DNA of 55,030 bases from Seminavis robusta. Lineage: Eukaryota > Bacillariophyta > Bacillariophyceae > Naviculales > Naviculaceae. Below the pieces are notes generated by a model that made no database searches, was not told the DNA's origin, and worked only from the letters and a program-made list of their open reading frames with translations. The stretch covers positions 1 to 55,030 of the forward strand of contig CAICTM010000643.1 in NCBI GenBank assembly GCA_903772945.1, given 5' to 3'. Positions 52,474-55,030 of this stretch are shown here, in pieces (the first letter of the stretch is position 1; every line of letters begins with the position of its first letter). Position numbers and translations under genes: made by a program.

Positions 52474-54747
52474 ATGACCACCATTCCCAACATCCTGAGT
52501 GACAATTCGTACCAAATTGAAGCGGAAGAAGCCGAGAAGAAACTTCGCCAGAAAGAGCCACTTGTCCTCCATGAGTCCGAACGCGTTCTGTTGGCGTACA
52601 AATCGGCTGGGGATCCACGAGACAAATCATATCTGACATCGCATCGTATTCTTATTAAAGATGGGAAAGGGATTGGACACAAACGCAAAAATTTCGAATC
52701 CATCCCATACTCGGCAATTCAAGCCTTTTCGGTCGAAACGGCTGGAGGCGGATGGGACAACGATACCGAACTCCGCATATACACTCGCTCCAACAACTCT
52801 GTCTATGTGGAGTTTGGCAAGAAATCCGTTGATATCTTTGCAGTGAAACAGTTCCTGAATAGGAAGTGTCTTTCCGACAAAGCGACCCAAGGCACTCAAG
52901 ATGCCATTATTTCCGACCTCAGCAGCGTCCCTAATGCCAGTTCCGTAGCGGAATGGTTAAGCAGTGATGCCAAGCAAATCACCCCTGCTGATATGGAAGA
53001 CAAACTCAAGAACCAGTATCCTGTGTTGATGCCAGATGAAACAGTCGAACTGGCTTACAAAACCTGGCGCGATTATACCGTACTGACTTCCAGACGCATT
53101 TTGATCATTGATGTGAAAGGTTGGTCCGGCAAGAGGATCGATTTCCTCTCGATCCCATGGGAAAATGTCTGTGGCTATGCTATAGAGACGGCTGGATCCT
53201 GGGATTCAGATTCAGAAATGCGGATCTTTACTGATTGTCACGGAATCCAGGAGATAAGTCAAGACTTCAGAAAGAGCAAGGTCAATTTATGGGCCATTCA
53301 GACCTGTCTCGACAATCATGTGTTGGGAAGAGACGAAAGTATCCTGCAAGAAGTTGATCAGAAGGAGGGTCACATTGACCCGTCCGCCAGTTGGTTGGAA
53401 CGTGGCAAGAATCGACCTTTGGATGCAGTCGAAATGGACCGAGTGTTCAAGAGTTCCCCTCCCATTCTTCAGTCCTCCGAAGTAGTCGAAATGGCATTTA
53501 AGGGTAGGCGAGACATCTTCCTCTTCACGACAAAACGATGCCTCAAAATTGACACCAAAGGGTGGTCTGGGAAAAAGGTTGAGTACAGCACTCTTCCGTG
53601 GAAATCTGTGGTTGCATTTGCCGCTGAAACAGCCGGTCAAACGCTTGACAATGACTCGGAAATTCGACTGTGGACGGAAATGAAATTCAAAGGTGTGGGC
53701 GATGACAAAGAACCATACATGGCCATGTGGGATTTGGATTTTAACAAGGATTTGGTTGACATTATTGCTGTCAAGCAGTACATCTCCAAACGATGCCTAC
53801 ATGCCCATGATGCTCTTCAGGATCTGGTGCCTCTCCACCCCAACATCAGCAACACGTCCGACTCAGAGAAGGGGTTTGACAAGTTCATGTCCAAGATGGG
53901 TGATGATCAACGGGCGATAGACCCTACAGAACTCAATGCTATTCTTCACACAGAAATACCCGTGCTGTTGGACAACGAGAACATTGTCCTGGCGTTCAAG
54001 GTGGGTCGTGATGCCACCCTTTTCACGAATCTTCGTGTCATGATTATGGATGTGCAAGGCTGGAGTGGCAAAAAGGTGGAGTACAAGAGCATCCCTTACA
54101 AAAGTATTCGTGGATTCTCTGCGGAGTCTGCGGGTAGCTGGGACCGAGATTCTGAGATCAAGCTGTACACCCGCAATCTCTGGGATTTGCAAAAGCTTAG
54201 TCTGGACTTTCGCAAGGGCAAAGTCGACATTGTCATGCTGCAAAAATTCTTGTCCTCGATCTTGTTGGGGACAAAAGAAGATGCTGCTCGATACTTTGAA
54301 ACCTCGGGGTCGTTTGGTTCATTGGAACCGAAGGCTCCAGATATGGACAGCTTTACATCGTGGCTCACCAGCAACTCGGTGGAGATTGATGCCGACATTG
54401 TGTCTCACCAGCTCCACAGCGACCCTTCCATTCTCTTGGATGACGAGCGCGTGGAAAGAGCTTACAAGTGTGGCCGTGACATGTTCGTGTACACAACTCT
54501 TCGACTCCTTAGGGTCGATGTACAAGGTCTCAGTGGAAACAAAGTCCAATACAAGTCAATTCCGATGAAATGGGTCCACAGTTTTGAGGTGGAGACTGCA
54601 GGCCACCTGGATAATGATGCAGAAGTTTATATTCAGACGAGCATCCCTGGAATGCAGCGAGTTCAACAAGATATTCTGGTCAAGGCTGGCGATGTCATGC
54701 AGATGCATATGTACCTGACCAACAAGCTTTTGTTTCCACCAAACTGA
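52474..54747 (+). CDS. Five tandem bacterial-type PH domains
   Basis: A single exon of 757 residues from the ATG at 52474. Five units of about 105 residues begin near 30, 182, 328, 495 and 650. Each opens with a P-x-LL-x-E-x-V-x-x-A-(Y/F)-K strand. It continues with a short R-D-x-x-x-(L/Y)-T loop (TSHRILI, TSRRILI, TTKRCLK, TNLRVMI, TTLRLLR), D-x-K/Q-G-x-S/G-G-K, a Y-K-S-I-P turn, F-x-x-E-(T/S)-A-G and D-N/D-x-E-(I/L). The unit ends with a helix that contains D-I/V. This is the PH fold of the bacterial DUF1696 (bPH) type, common in bacterial proteins as single copies. The linkers are acidic. Expected to be cytosolic and to bind lipids or partners; function in eukaryotes is unknown. No intron, signal or membrane span is seen. 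Confidence 0.85.
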   Translation: MTTIPNILSDNSYQIEAEEAEKKLRQKEPLVLHESERVLLAYKSAGDPRDKSYLTSHRILIKDGKGIGHKRKNFESIPYSAIQAFSVETAGGGWDNDTELRIYTRSNNSVYVEFGKKSVDIFAVKQFLNRKCLSDKATQGTQDAIISDLSSVPNASSVAEWLSSDAKQITPADMEDKLKNQYPVLMPDETVELAYKTWRDYTVLTSRRILIIDVKGWSGKRIDFLSIPWENVCGYAIETAGSWDSDSEMRIFTDCHGIQEISQDFRKSKVNLWAIQTCLDNHVLGRDESILQEVDQKEGHIDPSASWLERGKNRPLDAVEMDRVFKSSPPILQSSEVVEMAFKGRRDIFLFTTKRCLKIDTKGWSGKKVEYSTLPWKSVVAFAAETAGQTLDNDSEIRLWTEMKFKGVGDDKEPYMAMWDLDFNKDLVDIIAVKQYISKRCLHAHDALQDLVPLHPNISNTSDSEKGFDKFMSKMGDDQRAIDPTELNAILHTEIPVLLDNENIVLAFKVGRDATLFTNLRVMIMDVQGWSGKKVEYKSIPYKSIRGFSAESAGSWDRDSEIKLYTRNLWDLQKLSLDFRKGKVDIVMLQKFLSSILLGTKEDAARYFETSGSFGSLEPKAPDMDSFTSWLTSNSVEIDADIVSHQLHSDPSILLDDERVERAYKCGRDMFVYTTLRLLRVDVQGLSGNKVQYKSIPMKWVHSFEVETAGHLDNDAEVYIQTSIPGMQRVQQDILVKAGDVMQMHMYLTNKLLFPPN

Positions 54748-55030
54748 GGCCGGCCCTTTCAATGCTAGGGTACTGACATGATTGTACTGTCTGTAGCTAC
54801 CGTTATTAGAGAACTAGCTTATTATAGAAATCGAACTGCTAGCCGTTGGTGTCACTGCTGTAGGTAGGTAGCCAGCCCCGTTTTCTTTCATATGTTCTCT
54901 TCTTGGTGCTTGCCCAGCCCAAGCCACATATGATATGTTGAAGCCTGGCAAGAGCTGTACGTACCATAGTACCGGTACCCAGGATGAACACAGGGTTTCG
55001 AATTGCTCCCGTGCTTGGGCTCCTTTGACC
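54748..55030. other. 3' flank, no gene seen
   Basis: End of the window after the PH-repeat gene. It contains the palindrome GTACCGGTAC at 54969-54978. No gene supported. Confidence 0.45.

Overview
The window looks like nuclear DNA of a diatom or close stramenopile relative, most likely a pennate diatom. The evidence is compact genes with few introns of about 70-100 bp and GT-AG ends, diatom-type Ty1/copia and Ty3/gypsy retrotransposons, a carrier with an ER-signal-plus-ASTF presequence as seen in plastid-directed diatom proteins, and several hypothetical proteins of a style I associate with diatoms. I cannot fix the species from sequence alone. All gene models are ab initio from reading frames and splice signals; none was checked against transcripts or databases.

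Layout. 1-3630 is repeat debris: a decayed copia pol end, a fold-back element packed with G-rich 12-mers, and a broken zinc-ribbon gene. 4092-10887 is a two-exon formin carrying four CCDC53-like repeats before FH2. A decayed minus-strand gene (10918-12035) converges on it. 12761-17730 is a DNA transposon with imperfect terminal inverted repeats, a frameshifted DDE-like transposase and a second ORF on the other strand. 18875-19624 is a small conserved-style protein. 21199-26253 encodes a 1684-residue, mostly disordered acidic protein with a methyltransferase-like C-terminus.

26940-36485 is the most interesting part: a minus-strand gene whose product joins a periplasmic-binding-type extracellular domain, one membrane span and a cytosolic PARP catalytic domain; then a type II membrane sulfotransferase, an inward-rectifier-type potassium channel and a carrier-family protein. 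Three of these act at or beyond the secretory or plasma membrane, but nothing shows that they are co-regulated.

36977-48242 is a nested transposon stack. A copia element with identical 214-bp LTRs holds a solo gypsy LTR and a complete but coding-defective gypsy element (LTRs 425/426 identical), which itself holds a 916-bp PIF/Harbinger-type element with a TTA target duplication. 48618-54747 returns to single-copy genes: a coiled-coil membrane protein, a MAPEG-like protein, an MsrB-like gene with a one-base frameshift, and a protein of five tandem bacterial-type PH domains.
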